Source: Vespa crabro | Lineage: Eukaryota; Arthropoda; Insecta; Hymenoptera; Vespidae | Direction: 5' to 3' | DNA length: 64,000 bases | NCBI RefSeq assembly: GCF_910589235.1 | Contig: NC_060958.1 | Coordinates: 4,847,213-4,911,212 of the forward strand | Shown here: positions 1 to 13,507 of the stretch, piece by piece | Layout of the letters: each line of letters begins with the position of its first letter | Position numbering within the stretch: the first letter of the stretch is position 1 | The notes under the pieces: model-generated | What the model was told of the DNA's origin: nothing | Seen by the model: the letters and a program-made list of their open reading frames with translations, nothing else | The model's database searches: none | Program-made: the position numbers and the translations under genes

Positions 1-2508
1 TAGCTTTGTTGTTTCTTTTTAATCTGTTGTCGAGCATTAAATTTTCCTACTTCTGGTAAGACAAAGTTATAAATCATATCTGCTACCATTTCTTCTTCTT
101 CAAAATCCGTCATACTAGAACAGTTTTAATTAATGTTAATACATTAGTATTTGTTGATTCACATATACTTTATATTTTATTAGATATAGTATTAGTATTT
201 AAATTATACTAATGAACAATAAAACTGTGTGGTAACATACTTTCCTATTGTATTATTTGAAATTTTGTCCACATGATCAAAAAATTGTAAGATATGTTGT
301 TCAGCATTCTGATATGATATTTCTTCAATTTCTTCCTTTATAATATCATCTAAATAAATTTCTACGGTATCGTGATCTATTTTTATTATTTGCCGGAACA
401 TTTCATTGCATTCCCTACAACGATTACGTTCTAACTGTCGTCGTCCAGCTTCTGCTGCTTCACGTTTTAATCTTTCTTTTTCAGCAAATAATGCAAATAT
501 ATGTGCATTGCGTTCATCTTTCAATCTTACCAATTCCTTATATTAAAAAGTATATAAGCAACTTGATAACAAATAGATGATACGATTCAGCAGAAAATCA
601 TTAGTTTTCTTACTTTACTTAAATGATCTAATATTCCACATACAGTTGCTCCTTCTAAAGAATCAAAAATTTCACACAAACATTCTTCTTGTAATAATCT
701 ATTACGTTCTTTATGTTGAATATCAATTATTTCTTGTTTTTCTATTTGCTTTACTTCATTATTATGATCCATAATATCATAAGCAAATTGCAGTTCTTTA
801 ATTAGTTCTCTACATCTATTTCTACCTTCAAACATCTATAAATGAGTATTATTCTTTTTCAATATTTAAGATAGACGTCTCTTAATTCTAAATTGATGGA
901 ATTAAAAGTTAATATTATAATGAATTAAAAGTTTTTATGTATAAGAATCTGGATTATTCTGATTTTTATTATTTGCTGTATATCTCTATAAAAAATAAAT
1001 TAAATACATTAATTTCTACAGAAATTAAGCATGTTCTTATTACAAAGAAATATAAAATATTTCTAGGAAGGACCATAGAAAATAATAAATATAATATAAA
1101 ATATATGACATTACCATACATTGAGTTGCTCTACCCCTAATTGTTTCTTGAATACACAATGCTGCTTGATCTAACAATGTATCTTTGTATTCCTGAACTC
1201 TATATGGTGTAGATGGTAAAATAGGAATTTTATATTTCTTTTTCATTGATGTTGATGTCTCTGAGGGCATAATATTTAACCTCATTGCTTTTAAATCCAT
1301 GTATAATGTTTTTAATTTATCATCAGTCCATCTTGTTTGACGAATACATAATTCCGTTGGTAATACATGTTTTGATTTCGATTCTTTATAACTTGGTAAT
1401 TTAGTTGATATAGTATCAATATTTTTTATTTCTGAGTAAAATATAATTTTCATATATGTAAAAAATATTAATTAAAATTATGACGTATAAAATAAGAGAA
1501 TAAATTATTTAAAGTTACGATCATACTTTCATGATGAATATTATCATTTCTTGATGACTGCTTTTTCATTTTTCTGAATTGTCCTGGAGAATATTTTTCA
1601 AAATTTAATTGTGATCTATACAATTTAGAAGCATGATTAATATATGACTGTATAGTATCTCTTTTTTGAAGCTGCTTTTTATCATAATGTGATTTATGCA
1701 ATTTTCTCAAATCTCGTTTTAAATTTTGTCTAATAACTTTTATTTTCTCATCTCTATACATTCCTAAGTCATTTTTCAAACGTTTGAAGCGATTTTGTAT
1801 ATTCTCATTATGTTTATATTCTTTTGAATGTGAAAGTTTTTCCATTAACTGAAGACGCAGATCCATTATGTATTGTATTTCCTTTTCTCAACAAATAATC
1901 GATGTTAAATATATATTTATATGATTTATATACGTTTTGAAGATATATAAAACAATGTACTTACTGCATCTCTAAATGCCCATTGCTCTTCTTCTAAAGC
2001 TTTTGTTATACATCTCCGTATTTTAATATTAGCTTCTGTGTCCATTGGTGGAAGAAACATTTCCCAAGCCCTTCTCATTTTTGTTCTATTAATAATTTCA
2101 ATTTCATGCATTCCTGCTGGTAATCCATGATCCCAAGTTAAATGAGTCACTGTCAGTACTTCTGGATTATGACCTAATTAAAAAATAAAATTATATTCAT
2201 AATATACTATATTTATTTCTATATATAATTATACCTGGATGTATTTTGTACTGAGGTTCCCATGGTAGTGTCTGTGTCTCACTTTCTCTATAATCTGTTT
2301 GTGTTTCTACATTCTTAAACAACTTTGATTGTAGTGTTGATATGCAATATTGCTGTTTCATATTTTTCAAAACAGTGTCTAATATTTTAGTGTCATAACG
2401 TATATTTTTATCCTGTGTTGTTGGAAAATACTGAAATGCGGTTGATCCTTGAAAATGTCTACATTTTTGATGAGTTATAAGTTCAATTGATTTACAATGT
2501 GTAGCCAT
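1..2508 (-). CDS. CFAP91: Cilia- and flagella-associated protein 91, 3' end cut by window edge
   Basis: CFAP91 (MAATS1/AAT1) is an axonemal protein at the base of radial spokes, linking them to the dynein regulatory complex in motile cilia. Exons read from the complement are 2235-2508, 1965-2173, 1527-1881, 1115-1431, 614-835, 241-536 and 1-114, giving about 595 residues before the window ends inside the last visible exon. Splice phases agree at every junction. Family hallmarks are the ETQTDYRESETQTLPW segment in exon 1 and HLTWDHGLPAGMHEIEIINR in exon 2. Later come a basic coiled coil (exon 3), an IQ-like QAALCIQETIRGRATQ segment (exon 4) and charged coiled coil to the end. The start is the ATG at 2506-2508, whose protein begins MATHCKS. 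In insects expression would be expected in testis and chordotonal neurons. The family call is secure; the exon 3 acceptor has a weak pyrimidine tract and is the least certain boundary. Confidence 0.88.
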
Positions 2509-3591
2509 AGTTCTGTAATTTATATTATATGTTAAGTAAAATATATCAATTAAAAAAGCAACCATTTAGTAGGCCATATTTGATTCACTGCACACAAATA
2601 TAGGGAGATTAATATGTACTGATTTAATTTTAAGCTTTTTAGATACCTTCTGATCAAATATATGAAAATTTCTCTCTTTATATAAAGTTATACTTTAATA
2701 TGTAAATATTTTCGCTTGATATTTTAAATACATATTAATTGTGAAGAAACAGTAGAGAATCACATTACGTACACTGTAGAAAATAATGGACATATTGATC
2801 AAACAAGGAATGATGATTCTACTATTTTGAAAAAATAGATAATCCTTGCATTTTTTGATTGAGTAATAAGCTTAAACTAAAATAAATATAATTATTATTT
2901 TAATATTATTAATAATACAAAAATATAAGTATATTAAAAAAAAATATAATGACAAAAAATATTGTATTTAATGAATTAATATGGACATTTATTTATATTT
3001 ATCACATTACAATAGAATTTATATTTCAGGAACTTGCTTATAAAAATTATTTAGATCGGTAATTATATTTGGTGGTAATTATATTTGTAACATCTTTCTT
3101 TTATATTAATTAAATAGCAAAGAATAGCAAACAATTCATGCAAATATACTATAGTGTTTTTTGCTACAGTATGGATAAATTGTTTATTCAAAGAATCAAC
3201 TAAGTTTTCGACGATATAAAGATCTATTAAACTTCAGGGCATTTATATTATCAAGATTAATAAAATATGCAGTTTTATCTGTAAAAATATAATAATGTAT
3301 CATATCATTATAATATATTATCTTTACATTTTAATGGCACATGATGTTTGAGTAAGTATAATCAGAATCAAATGCAAATCTACCATCAAATATACATTTA
3401 CTAGTAAATGTTTTATAACGTGTGAATTCTGTATATTATAGTATTTCTTGTAAATAATAATTATTCTGATTAATGTTTTATATAAATATCTAAATTTTTC
3501 ACATTGATACTTGTACTTAAGTTCCATAATATCTCAGAAAGATTAATTCAATATTACTACATGTTACATAAAAAATTTTTTCTCATGAATT
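2509..3591. other. Intergenic: CFAP91 upstream region and FAM234-like 3' flank
   Basis: About 1.1 kb of AT-rich DNA between two minus-strand genes. It should hold the CFAP91 promoter and the 3' UTR of the FAM234-like gene. I see no further gene, RNA or repeat; the small reading frame at 3324-3527 is AT-driven with no family resemblance. Confidence 0.5.
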
Positions 3592-6500
3592 TTAAATATT
3601 TCTATGTAATGGTCTAAAATATCCATTGCCATATAATCCCAAATATTCTGGCCAACTTTGCTTAGATGCAATGGTCTTACATACTTGATTAGGTAATATA
3701 TCTTCAGGACAAACACATTCTAACTTCATTCTGTATACTGTCATTTGTCCAAGTGCAATATTAATATTATTTTGTTTTATTGTTTTTTCAAATAAATTAT
3801 AATTATCATTACGTTCATTCAAACATTCTATAATAATATCTGCATTTTTTCTATGATGCATATTCTTCTTAGATAATATTTTTTTTTTGTATATACAATC
3901 TAAATCTTCTCGTAACAATGTAATAGATGTTTCTGACAATAGTGAACCAAAAGTTGAGAAAATCAAATCTACAGAATTTCCTTCCTTTGAATCTACAAAA
4001 GAAGGTAATAATATACCACTGGATCGTTGTCTTTGTTTATTATAATTCATTGATTTATTTAATATGTAATTTGATTGTTTAACTCTTTTTTTTCTAACTA
4101 TTGACGAAAATAAATGTTTATTATTATTTATTACGGAATCTCTATTTGTTGTATCATTATTATTCACTTGTCTACGTTGTTCTCTTAACTCATCCATTTG
4201 CGAATAATCAATAATTTGATCATCTCCCTTATTATTACTGTTATTGTTATCATATAATGTATCATATTCTTTTATATTTCCTAAGTTTTTATTTGTAATC
4301 CATTTATTTTTATGATAAAAAGAATTCTCAATATCTACATTTTCTAAGTTACTTAGTTGAAAATTAGTATCAAATCTGTTATCTCCTTCAAAGTGTTCTT
4401 GATTTTCATATGTCATTTCAGGAATCTTTTGATTGTAATTATTTAATTCTTCAAGTATATTCTCATCTCTATTCTGCTTAAGCATTATTCCTTTGTCATA
4501 GTCTTTATATATTTTTGGAGTATCAATGTCTATTGAATCTATATGATATGATTCTAAATATTTATCAATTTCTTTTTCTATGTCAACAGAATTATTAAGT
4601 TCTAATATTTTATATTCTTCTGATGAGTATAAAGTTATACCAGGTGGTCCAACATGTTGACTCAAAGCTAATAGATTTGTAGTTAATGTTGAGTTAAATA
4701 TTACTTTACATAAATCAGTTTGTGACAGAAAATTTTTGTTTTTCGAAAATCGATATGTTCCTTTGAAATCTTCATTATGTGAACAATTACTAGACCAGTG
4801 TAAAAACCAATCATTGCCAAAACCATCAATAGTAACTGATAAACCTGATATCTGTTTATTTAAAGTATCTTTTATTGGTTTCTCTAGTAAAGGTTGTCCA
4901 GTTTGTCCATCAATGATCATAGACATGGTATAATTGGGAAATTCTGATTCTACTTCATGTTTTACCATAAAATCTGGAATTTCATCATCATTATAATAAC
5001 CAGGTAATGGACTGCTTAATATTTCAGAATTAGGGACAGTGTAATTCCAAATTGGATCAAAAGTTAATCCATCATAAGCTATAATAGTAGAGTCAAACAT
5101 AGATGCAACAATATCTGCAATTCCATCCATTGTTATGTCTGCCAAAACAGGAGGTAACAGTGCTGCTTTTCCGGAGCTATGGTGCAATTCCTTTAGTTTC
5201 TATATAAACATATATACATACATGTACATATATATATATAATATAACAATATTAAATATCAATGTATTTCACAGTATAATTATAATGAACTTACCAATTT
5301 ACCATGCATAAAATTAGTACTAGATGCTATATACAATGCACCTGATTGCATTTGATTATTTGCAGTTAAAACAAATATATTTTCACCATCCGGATGTACA
5401 ATTGTCTGTGGAATAGAAAATAATTCTATATTTGGGGTATTAATGGTATATAGAATATGTCCTTTTTTTGCTGATACAATAAGAATTCTGCTGCTACGTG
5501 ATAAGTCAGATTGAATAGTGCCTGTTACAATAACATCACCAATACCATCTCTATCAGTATCAGGTATAAATTTTGCATTGTATATATGAAAAATTATTGA
5601 ATGCTCAGATGATGATAGTTCTTCGTTTGATATTTTCCATATACTCAATCCATTTTGTCCATTAATTGCATAAAGCATTCCACCTTCTCCTGAAGCAATG
5701 CAATCATTAATTTTATCATTTGTTATGTCCAGTCCACAGTCTATTGAGAAAATTCCATAAACAGTCCAATGAATCCAAAGTGTATTTCCTGTTTTGCCAT
5801 CTAATGCTAATATTCCACCCAAACAAGGTACTTGGTTTTTAAGGTAATCATAGCATCCTGGAGTATTTTCTGCATTTAAACCTAATTATAAGAAATATGT
5901 ATCAATATCATATATTAACGCACTAAGTATATATCAACTATTATTATTATTAATAACATAACATATTATTTATTCACCTTTGTAATTGTAAATGATAACA
6001 GACATGCTATGATTATAAAATAGATATCTGAAAAAAATAAAGCATAAAAATCATAGAAAATTAAAGTTTATAAAAACATTGGAATTTTATATGAAAAAAA
6101 TTAAAAATTATATTAAAACAAAATTATATTATAAATAAATATAAATTATAAATACATAAAGTACAAACCTGTACTAAATCCAATAATAATGTCTTCAATT
6201 CCATCTTTATTAACATCATTGCTTCTCAAAGGAGCTTCTGAAGTAAATTTTGATATTGTTCTTTTCCATATTATCTTTGATGACAATGATGTACATGGAA
6301 TTATATGTACTTTGCTTACTAAAGATTTTAATTCATGAGTTAGGAATTGTTTAAGCATAGTAATTGACGATGGAAATGCATTAGCAATATATATAAAAAA
6401 GGCAATGAAGCCTAATAGAAATACTAATGTTATGAACCCACAACAAATGGGTGTAAAATATGCTTTATAACGTAATCTATGTACTCCAACTTTATAAAAT

Positions 6501-6679
6501 TTTCTAAATTTTTTACGTGGCGCCATAAGGGGCCGTTTAACTCCACCATCTTCATCTAATTTTAATCCTCCATTTTTTCCATCTCTAACAAATACTTCAT
6601 CATCGATATCTGTCAAATCATCTTCATCTGGGCATTCTTGCACCATAAATTTTGGTAAAGCAGGGTATACTTCCATCAT
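3592..6679 (-). CDS. FAM234: FAM234 (ITFG3)-like single-pass membrane protein
   Basis: Three exons from the complement: 6169-6679, 5295-5881 and 3592-5199, in phase, encoding about 901 residues. The N-terminus is acidic (DEDDLTDIDDEVF near residue 20) and is followed by a basic patch and one membrane helix at about 77-99, so the long C-terminal part is probably outside the cell or luminal. That part begins with FG-GAP/PQQ-like beta-propeller blades, for example NDVNKDGIEDIIIGF and LALDGKTGNTLW, plus several NxS/T sites. Vertebrate FAM234A and FAM234B are about 550-620 residues. The extra length here is mainly an N/D/K-rich low-complexity insert at about 570-760 that contains an RKKR motif (735-738). 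Start chosen at the upstream ATG of the MMEVYP reading; the second Met is equally possible. Molecular function of the family is poorly known. The family call rests on topology and propeller motifs. Confidence 0.75.
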
Positions 6680-8176
6680 TTTTTATAGCCATAGAATCAT
6701 TTCATATTAAAATTGAACTTGATATATGATTAATTTTAAACAATTTTGAAGAATTATTAGTTGTAAATATAAATTATCATTGTGTATTGACATTAAAATA
6801 TGATAGCCAAATAATCTACTCTGTTATTGTTTTATACTGTGCTTCACTTATAGGAGATTATTTTTCAATAACTCAGAATTTAGTTATTGTTTTAATATAT
6901 TTCAATCAAATAAAATATTTTCACATAGGATGGTAAAGTTTTAAATACACTAACTTCTTTAAAACCATACGAAATCAATAGACAGACTTGTAAATGGCGG
7001 GTGCCTCCCTCTATTCGATTTTTTCTATTTTTATTGTTTATAATAAACTAACACCTCCCTTTGTCAATCACGTTTAACTATTAGTTGGATGTTACTATTT
7101 GTAGCAGAGTTATGTTTTATCGACTTTATTTAAATCGGCCGGTAATAGTACAGCTCTTATGTCACTATAATTTTTTTACTTTGCTTAGAATGTTGATATT
7201 CTAAAAGAATTCCGGGTGATACGAATTACAAAATATTTTTACACGTACCGATAATGTTCACTATTTTTTTTCAAACGATTTTCTTCTAAAATTCAAACTG
7301 AAGTGCAATTTACTTTAAATAAGTTTTCTAAAAGTAACACCAAGCGCTTCGATTAACTTATAGTAATTATAATGTTAAAAATCGTTTCACAAAAAGATTA
7401 AATTTTCTTCTTTCGAGGAAGAAATAAGATGATGGGTAATGGCGCGAAATTTGAACATTTTTATCCAACCAAAATGAAATCTAAACTTCTTCGATGTTAT
7501 TTCTCTCTTTTCTTCTTTTAACGTAGTTTAATTTACATATATATGTATACGTGTTATATATATGTGTATATATTTAAAATATATAATATGAAAATATATT
7601 ATAACTTAGATATATATACATTTAAAATATGTAATATTTTAAAAAATACTATAGGGATACTACTGTCAAGTATTATATATGACATTATCTACTGTGAAAG
7701 ATTCTATGAAAGAGCCTAATGATTGCACCCAATCAGATTATAGAATTTTTAGTAATTTATATTTTTAGTTAAAATAGTAGAATTTAGATTTTTATTTTTT
7801 GTTTTTGTAAATATTTGACACAAATAATATTACGAAAAAATAAAAAGAATGTAATGATGAAGAAAGAAAGATGTGAATTGTTGTATTGCTGTTCATTGTT
7901 TTAAATTACTTTTTTCATATTATTTTCGATGGCAGCAATAGTAGTAGATCTTTATATTCATATTTAATTTGATTAACCTCTATGTGAAATCATTTTCACA
8001 AGTGTTTTTAGAATTGTTTAAAGATATTCATTCGTTCAATAACATTTAAGACTGTACATAAGAATTAATATAAAAAAAAAATTTCCTAAGAAGATATAAA
8101 TTTGGTTATGAGAATTTGTTTAAAAAGATACAGAATTCGTGTAAAACAGTTATTTCGAGAGTGATCCCTTTTAACC
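6680..8176. promoter_or_regulatory. Divergent intergenic region between FAM234-like gene and ADO
   Basis: About 1.5 kb between two divergently transcribed genes, so it should contain both promoters and 5' UTRs. A slightly less AT-rich patch lies near 6990-7250, with short AT microsatellites around 7540-7640. I see no clear TATA/initiator pair and no other gene. Confidence 0.4.
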
Positions 8177-9086
8177 ATGAGTTCCGCAATACAAATATTA
8201 TGGAAACAAGCATTAAAAACATTTGGCAGTAGAAGAAATGCAGGTTATAAACTATATCAACAAAACTTCGATAATTTGTGGAGTCTAATCAATAAAATCA
8301 CTGCAGAAGATGTGAAGGTAGACAAACAAATTCTTGATTTTGTAAAGGTACAATCTGCTCCGATGTGCGTTATTGTTGTTTTTGAAAATAAAGATATGAC
8401 TATTGCAATCTTTATGTTAAAACATGGTGTTACAATGCCTATGCATGATCATCCAAGAATGCATGGCTTTCTCAAGGTACATTTATTACATATACTTGAC
8501 ATGTAAATATTTAAATTTATAAATACAGTAGTATTTTTTATTTCTATATATCCTTCAATATTCAGAGTTAAAATATCATAGAGTATTATATAAATGATCT
8601 ATAAATATTCATAATAAAATTCAATATTTATCTTATACAATTATAAGTTTTAAGTATTATTATAAGAGACTAAGTATATTTTAAATAATATCGTAGGTAA
8701 TCAGTGGTACTGTTGAAATAAACAGTTTTACTTTAAAGACCAATGGTGATCATATAAATATGAATGAAGAAATAAAAGCATTTAGGCACAAACCTGTGAT
8801 ACTCCACAAGAATTCCCCTGCTTGTGTACTCACACCGCAAGATAAAAACTTGCATGAGATTTCATGCATAGAAGGACCAGCTGCATTTTTAGATATACTT
8901 AGTCCCCCTTATGGTGTAGATGATTCTGGAAAAGGTCCTGGACCATGTACTTTTTTCAAAACAGTTAATTCCAAATCTTGCACAGATTCAGGAGATATTA
9001 TTGAAGAAGTTCAATTGGTAGTTACAGAAAAACCACCAGGCTTTTATTCGCATAATCTCAAATATACAGGGCCACCTTTGATGTGA
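8177..9086 (+). CDS. ADO: 2-aminoethanethiol (cysteamine) / N-terminal cysteine dioxygenase
   Basis: Two exons, 8177-8476 and 8697-9086, joined in phase 0, encode 229 residues. ADO is a cupin-fold iron enzyme that uses O2 to oxidise cysteamine and N-terminal cysteines of proteins, acting as an oxygen sensor that feeds the N-degron pathway. The iron ligands expected for the family are visible: H90 and H92 in PMHDHPRMHGFLKV, and H153 in LHEISCIEGPAAFLDILSPPY. The human enzyme is 270 residues; this one lacks part of the N-terminus. Human ADO is reported to carry a Cys-Tyr crosslink (C220-Y222). The corresponding segment here reads CTFF (C184), with Phe in the Tyr position. It is divergent with the FAM234-like gene and convergent with MARCHF5. 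Confidence 0.93.
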
Positions 9087-10726
9087 TAATGTATACATAT
9101 TTCTATCACATCTTTTAGTTTATAGAAGTATGTATTTTTTACATATTAATAGTATTTACTTACAAAAGGGTATTTGTACAAATATAAGTTATTCAATTTA
9201 CATGATTGTAAACAAAACTATTTTCGTTCATTTGGATTTAAATGAAATGTGTTTGTGTATATATACATATTTATGTCAATGTATGTATCTTCAAAAGAAA
9301 TATAATCAATAAGTAAAAGTAAAAATAGATATAGAAACAAATTATTGCTAAATATTGATATTGATTTTATGTATTAGACGTCATATTTTTATTTTATTTA
9401 TTATTATATAATTTTTTTTAATATTAAAAGTTAATATAATTGATAGATATGTGCATATTTTTTATTATACTATTAATAAGCCAAAGTCATTATTGATTAT
9501 TAAAATAGAATGTTTAGATAATTTATCTTTATATCACAAATATCTGCTTCATATATAGTACAAATGAAAGTCAAAATGTAAGATGCTTTGTTGTACTGAT
9601 ATGTATTTCTTGTTTAAATTAAAAGTTAATAATTTGTATATATAAGACAAATCTTCAGAAATATTGAAGTGTATGTATAATAATTTCTGTATCATATAGT
9701 TTAAGTTTTATATTTAATTGATGATTAATACTTTTGCAAATCAACAAAATTATATTTAATGATTAATTAAATACAGTATTTTCTGAAGATATATTGTACT
9801 TAATAATTATTTAGTAATTGATTATTAGTTCTTACAGGAAATTAAATAATCGAATATGTTTGTAGTCTTTAAAAAATATAATTTTTGTAAATAATTTTTT
9901 CAAAATTCAAATTCAATTATATACAATTTAATATTGCTGAACACATAAATATAAACTTTTATTTGCCTTGAAAATCTTGATTATGAAATTTTTATTGAAA
10001 ATGTTAAATCATGAAATATTACAAAATGTATGTTAAAAAATAATAAATGTATAATATCAGCAAGGGTTATACGATTACAATATTGTATAGGAATCTGGGT
10101 TGAACTTTACTCTTTATAGACTACATCAGTCAAATGTTTATATTAAATAAAAATTTGCTTATGAAATATGCCTGTTATTGACAATTTACCAAAATGTAGC
10201 ATAACAATAATAATATGTAAGTAATAATTAATGTAATATAAATTTTTACAATTTCACATATCTACCTATTATAATTTACATAATACAAAAACTTTCAAGA
10301 ATAATTTAAAAAATTTCTTATCTACTTTTATTTAATCCTTTATATTTAATGTTTTAATCTGTGCAGTATAAGAAATAAAGTCTATTACTCCATACATTTA
10401 TTTTATTATAATTTTAGATTATTGCAAAAATTATAAGTGCACCTTCATTATTTTGGCAACATTTAAAAAATTAGTATCTATATCTGTTCAGAATTAATAT
10501 GATATTATAATATAGTAATTTAAAAAATGAATTTATGTAATTTTCTATATACATCATTTTCTATTTTTCATAAATCTTTGTTTTTAAGACTTTGAGTAAT
10601 ATTGCAATATACTACAATACAAAAAAAAGACATTTTATAAAATGAAAAGGAAAAACAGATATTAAGATAGCTTCAATCTGTAAAATTATACTGTTTTTCA
10701 TTTATTACTGTTTCATATTTTCTGAT
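9087..10726. other. Convergent intergenic region with ADO and MARCHF5 3' UTRs
   Basis: About 1.6 kb of very AT-rich DNA between convergent genes, with many AATAAA-type signals on both strands. I see no coding region; the small frame at 9130-9312 is most likely 3' UTR of ADO. Confidence 0.5.
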
Positions 10727-12438
10727 TTAGCTAGTTTGATTACTTTCTGAACTTTGCTTTCTTTTATACAATGCTACATTACTGTCTGTGTAATCCATTA
10801 TACGACGCTGGCATTGTCTCACATATTGCTGCTGTTTGTGATAAATTTTAAACGCACCTTTTATAGTTATAAATGCCACACCACCCTGTAAATTTGTTCA
10901 AACGATACTGATATTTTTTAAGAGTATCTAAATACCAGAATTTCTGTTTACAATACATATTTAAATAAAAAATATATGTATACGTACAAGCAATGTCCTT
11001 TGAAAATTTGAGTTTACACTTTCAAAGAATATTTTTCCACATATGCTAGCAATAGTTGGTAAAAGAAGTGCTCCACAAAGTACGCGAGTTGCAGATACTG
11101 GGTCACTCATTGGTGGAACATCTTGTGATTGTGTTCTATCATCATCAGAATAACTATAACAGTTATATGTAATCTCAAACTTGTATTTGTTTGTTTTAGA
11201 GATTTATTCATTTATTGATGTAATCATAATTTTATAAATAAATAAAATATTTTATAGAATACTTACCTACTAGGTAGAAAGTGCCTTAGGATAGGGACTT
11301 TGCAAGCATGTCGTCTAAGAAGACTAAGTGCTTGATCTTCCCATCTTAGCATTTTTCCCAAAACTAACATAATCGGAATAGTTGGTAGACCAACTAATAA
11401 TACCAAAGGATCAGCTTGTTCCATCATAGTTAAACCATCTTTATGACCAACTACTTGCATAACTGTTACTGCTCCATAAGTTACAGCTGTCCAATATATA
11501 GATCCAATTACTATGCCCGCAGCAATAAAAGGACATACTCGAAAAATAATTCCATCAATAGTATCAAGTATTACAACCAATGGCCCTAAAATTATTAGCT
11601 ATTTATATCATTTACTGAATACTTAACTAATATTTTATAATTATATTGTACTAACCCATGTTTGGATAAACGATAATGTATTCTGTATTACACTGCGGAC
11701 AAGCTACATGTGCACCAGCACGACCTTTTTGTTTTTCATCAACCCAACGCTGTATACATCCCTGATGAACCCATTTTGTTGTACCTCGGCAATGGCATGG
11801 TTTTACCCAAGATGCAGTTGCATCATCTTCATCGGTTGCAAAACAAACCCAACAATATCTCTTACTAAAACATATATTGTATTTTTAAGATATTAAATTA
11901 GGTTAAAATCTTTATATATTTTTTGTGTGATATTATAAATATAATTTTATTATTAATTAAAAATATTAAATAATATAAGTTATAATGGTACTCACTCATC
12001 TTCTGAAGTTAAAGTTGGAATACTAGAATCATGACTAGGAGATGATGCCCCATCAGTTACATCAATGGAAAGTACAGGACCACTTGAAGTGGTTACAGGA
12101 GTTTGAAAATTAGTTTCTTCAGTTGATAATGTAGCTGATTGTATGTCAGACATTTCTATAAAAAAAATAATAATAAATTTCTATTTATATTACATAATAA
12201 CAGATTTCTTTTTGTTAATTATTCCATATCAATATTTTCTTTTTAATATTATTATCTCACCATTATTAGATACACTAGTCTGTCGATCTGAACTTAGATT
12301 TGTACGCAGTCTTCTCAAAGTTTCATCTATACTTGGAAGACGTCTTATGTTAGTATGTGAAACACCAGGATCAATATGTACTATTCTGCCACGGCTATCA
12401 ATGCCATAGGTAGTATATGATAAGTTATTATCTGACAT
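10727..12438 (-). CDS. MARCHF5: E3 ubiquitin ligase MARCH5 with long N-terminal extension
   Basis: Six exons from the complement: 12261-12438, 11996-12155, 11656-11864, 11267-11585, 10988-11153 and 10727-10885. All phases agree and give 396 residues. MARCHF5 is a multi-pass ligase of the mitochondrial outer membrane that controls fission proteins and protein turnover. The RING-CH finger starts at about residue 117 with YCWVCF, then PCHC, HQGC and CPQC, giving the C4HC3 pattern. Four membrane segments follow: around CPFIAAGIVIGSIYW, DPLVLLVGLPTIPIMLVLG, ATRVLCGALLLPTIASI and GGVAFITIKGAFKIY. The body aligns closely with the 278-residue human protein as I recall it. There, however, the finger begins near residue 14; here about 100 extra Ser/Thr-rich residues precede it. 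A second in-frame Met at about residue 61 (MSDIQ) could start a shorter form. Confidence 0.93.
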
Positions 12439-13507
12439 GATGTTTTAATAAACTAACATATTCAATATTATTATATCATTATCTTGTATCTGAAATTAGT
12501 AATGACAGATTTTTACAAATATAAATTATGAAATATTCTTGGGTAAATAATTCTTTTATAGTGCAGGTATTGGATGAACAAAAATATTACTTTTAGTTGG
12601 CAGTATTTTTAATGGATTCTTAATATGATTAACTTGTTAAATAATGAAAATTTAAACATTGAATTGACTAAGACATATAAGGTTATTTGTAAATATTAAA
12701 AAATATAATTGCAATATTTAATAACTGCATACTATATTACACCACTAATTCGCTAAACGATGCTAATAATAGGCTAGATGATAAAGAATTAATTGTGATG
12801 AAAATATCAAACTTATCTGAACTTGAACAATATTGTACATAAAAATAAAATTTAATTCGTTTAATTACAGCTACAATAAAAAACATACTACTACCGTATA
12901 TGTTTCGTCTTTTACGATTTATCATAAATACTTATAATTGTAAATAGACTTACATCTTTGAGTTCACTTTGCGATATTATCTATTTTTTTTTTTTTTTTA
13001 AATAATCATCGGGAATATTGTGATTGTAACTTTAGAATAAAACACTCATATTTCGTTAGTTTTAACGGCAACTTTCCGCGAATGGAATCAGTTGAACCAA
13101 TCAGATTAGCTTCATGATTTTCACTTCGTGAAGTTCCTCCAACAAATGTGTTCAAAAATACGTCGGAGAATAATTATGAAAAAAAGAATTTTAAGGAAAA
13201 ATTTTATATACATTATATAATGAATTATATATTATATTAATTATAATTTATAATATTGATATTAGCACGTATCATTGCGTTTCTCTTATTTTACTGCAAG
13301 TATATATCTAAAATTTTTCTCTCTAGAATTACATAGTTTTAGTGAATTTGATTAATGCTCAAATTCAAATTCAAACGCGATATATATTCAATTTTTTGTG
13401 TAAATTCAATTTTGCATTTAACAATTTCTGCTTATAATAGGAAAGGAACATTAAACTACAAAGTAACAAATATTATCTACATGTGTTTTTTCAAGATTTA
13501 AATTATT
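12439..13507. promoter_or_regulatory. Divergent intergenic region, MARCHF5 / Sfi1-repeat gene
   Basis: About 1.1 kb between divergent start codons, expected to carry both promoters. It contains a poly-T run at about 12984-13000 and a less AT-rich patch at 13060-13160, the likeliest promoter core. No TATA/initiator pair is convincing. Confidence 0.4.
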
